A stretch of DNA of 48,257 nucleotides from Kitasatospora phosalacinea. Lineage in GTDB: Bacteria > Actinomycetota > Actinomycetes > Streptomycetales > Streptomycetaceae. The DNA is taken from NCBI RefSeq assembly GCF_000716545.1, contig NZ_JNWZ01000049.1:1-48257 (forward strand). Direction: 5' to 3'. The first letter of the stretch is position 1; each line of letters starts with the position of its first letter. Positions 48,165 through 48,257 of the stretch are shown here, in pieces. A program made the translations under genes and the position numbers. Under the pieces are notes generated by a model. The model did not search any database, was not told the origin of the DNA, and saw only the letters and a list, made by a program, of their open reading frames with translations.

Positions 48165-48257
48165 TCAGCCGTTGACGGTCTTCTGCGCTTCGGACCACTT
48201 CTTGTCGAGTTCGGCGAAGTAGCCGTCCCGGTCGCCGGAGGCGGCGCCGCGGGCGAT
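48165..48257 (-). CDS. Sugar-binding protein, last 30 residues (cut by window end)
   Basis: The minus-strand frame from the window edge ends at 48165-48167 with SGDRDGYFAELDKKWSEAQK. This resembles the C-terminus of the binding lipoprotein at 33256 (PGDLNSYFADLNRRWSKAQK). It is the binding protein of the permease operon that follows. Confidence 0.8.
   Translation of the reverse strand: MARGAASGDRDGYFAELDKKWSEAQKTVNG

Overview
The window is high-GC DNA with near-complete G/C preference at third codon positions. It has many GTG starts, several leaderless-type starts, long GC-rich stem-loops and a large set of carbohydrate genes. This fits a streptomycete (Streptomyces or Kitasatospora). I could not assign a species. 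All function calls rest on reading the sequence and on recalled family knowledge; no search was run.

Region by region. (1) 1-831 is the end of a secreted GH32 levanase/fructosidase, closed by a perfect 20-bp terminator hairpin. (2) 900-5750 is the most unusual part. A 32-residue Cys/Trp-containing peptide (1303-1401) is followed by a 16-bp perfect hairpin. Next come a membrane M50-type metallopeptidase with an N-terminal PqqD-like peptide-binding domain (1483-2706) and, translationally coupled to it, a TPR protein with a relic ATPase domain (2703-4922). The cassette looks like an undescribed small RiPP (ribosomally made, modified peptide) system. It is bracketed by an intact NADPH-dependent FMN-reductase-like gene (5044-5748) and a decayed, internally deleted copy of the same gene in the same orientation (about 927-1097). 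(3) 5.9-12.1 kb holds a glutathione peroxidase, an isochorismatase-fold protein lacking the catalytic Cys, two small hypothetical genes, a secreted beta-helix glucanase, a GNAT acetyltransferase and an AlkZ-like winged-helix DNA glycosylase with a Gln-Ala-Gln motif. (4) 12.1-20.3 kb holds a metallophosphoesterase, a secreted GH25 muramidase, a methyltransferase, a second GNAT protein, a Ser/Thr kinase fused to an MFS-like transporter domain, and a divergent SDR/TetR pair with two palindromic operators between them. (5) 20.4-30.4 kb is a housekeeping and accessory mix: DinB, ARMT1-like phosphatase, a pore-like membrane protein, EcsC, a Gfo/Idh oxidoreductase, an O-methyltransferase, DedA, an aldo/keto reductase, an ADP-ribosylglycohydrolase and an alpha/beta hydrolase.

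(6) 30.5-48.3 kb reads as a mannan/mannoside utilisation island. It has a GH2 beta-mannosidase, a lipoprotein sugar-binding protein, a secreted GH5 mannanase with CBM2, mannose-6-phosphate isomerase, an SGNH esterase, two ABC sugar permeases with the last codons of a second binding protein, and four LacI-family regulators. Three of the LacI proteins are close paralogues. CGGTT-containing palindromes lie upstream of the mannosidase and between the mannanase and its divergent LacI gene. Likely flow: secreted mannanase cuts mannan, a lipoprotein and permease pair imports oligosaccharides, beta-mannosidase releases mannose, a kinase outside the window phosphorylates it, and ManA makes fructose-6-phosphate.
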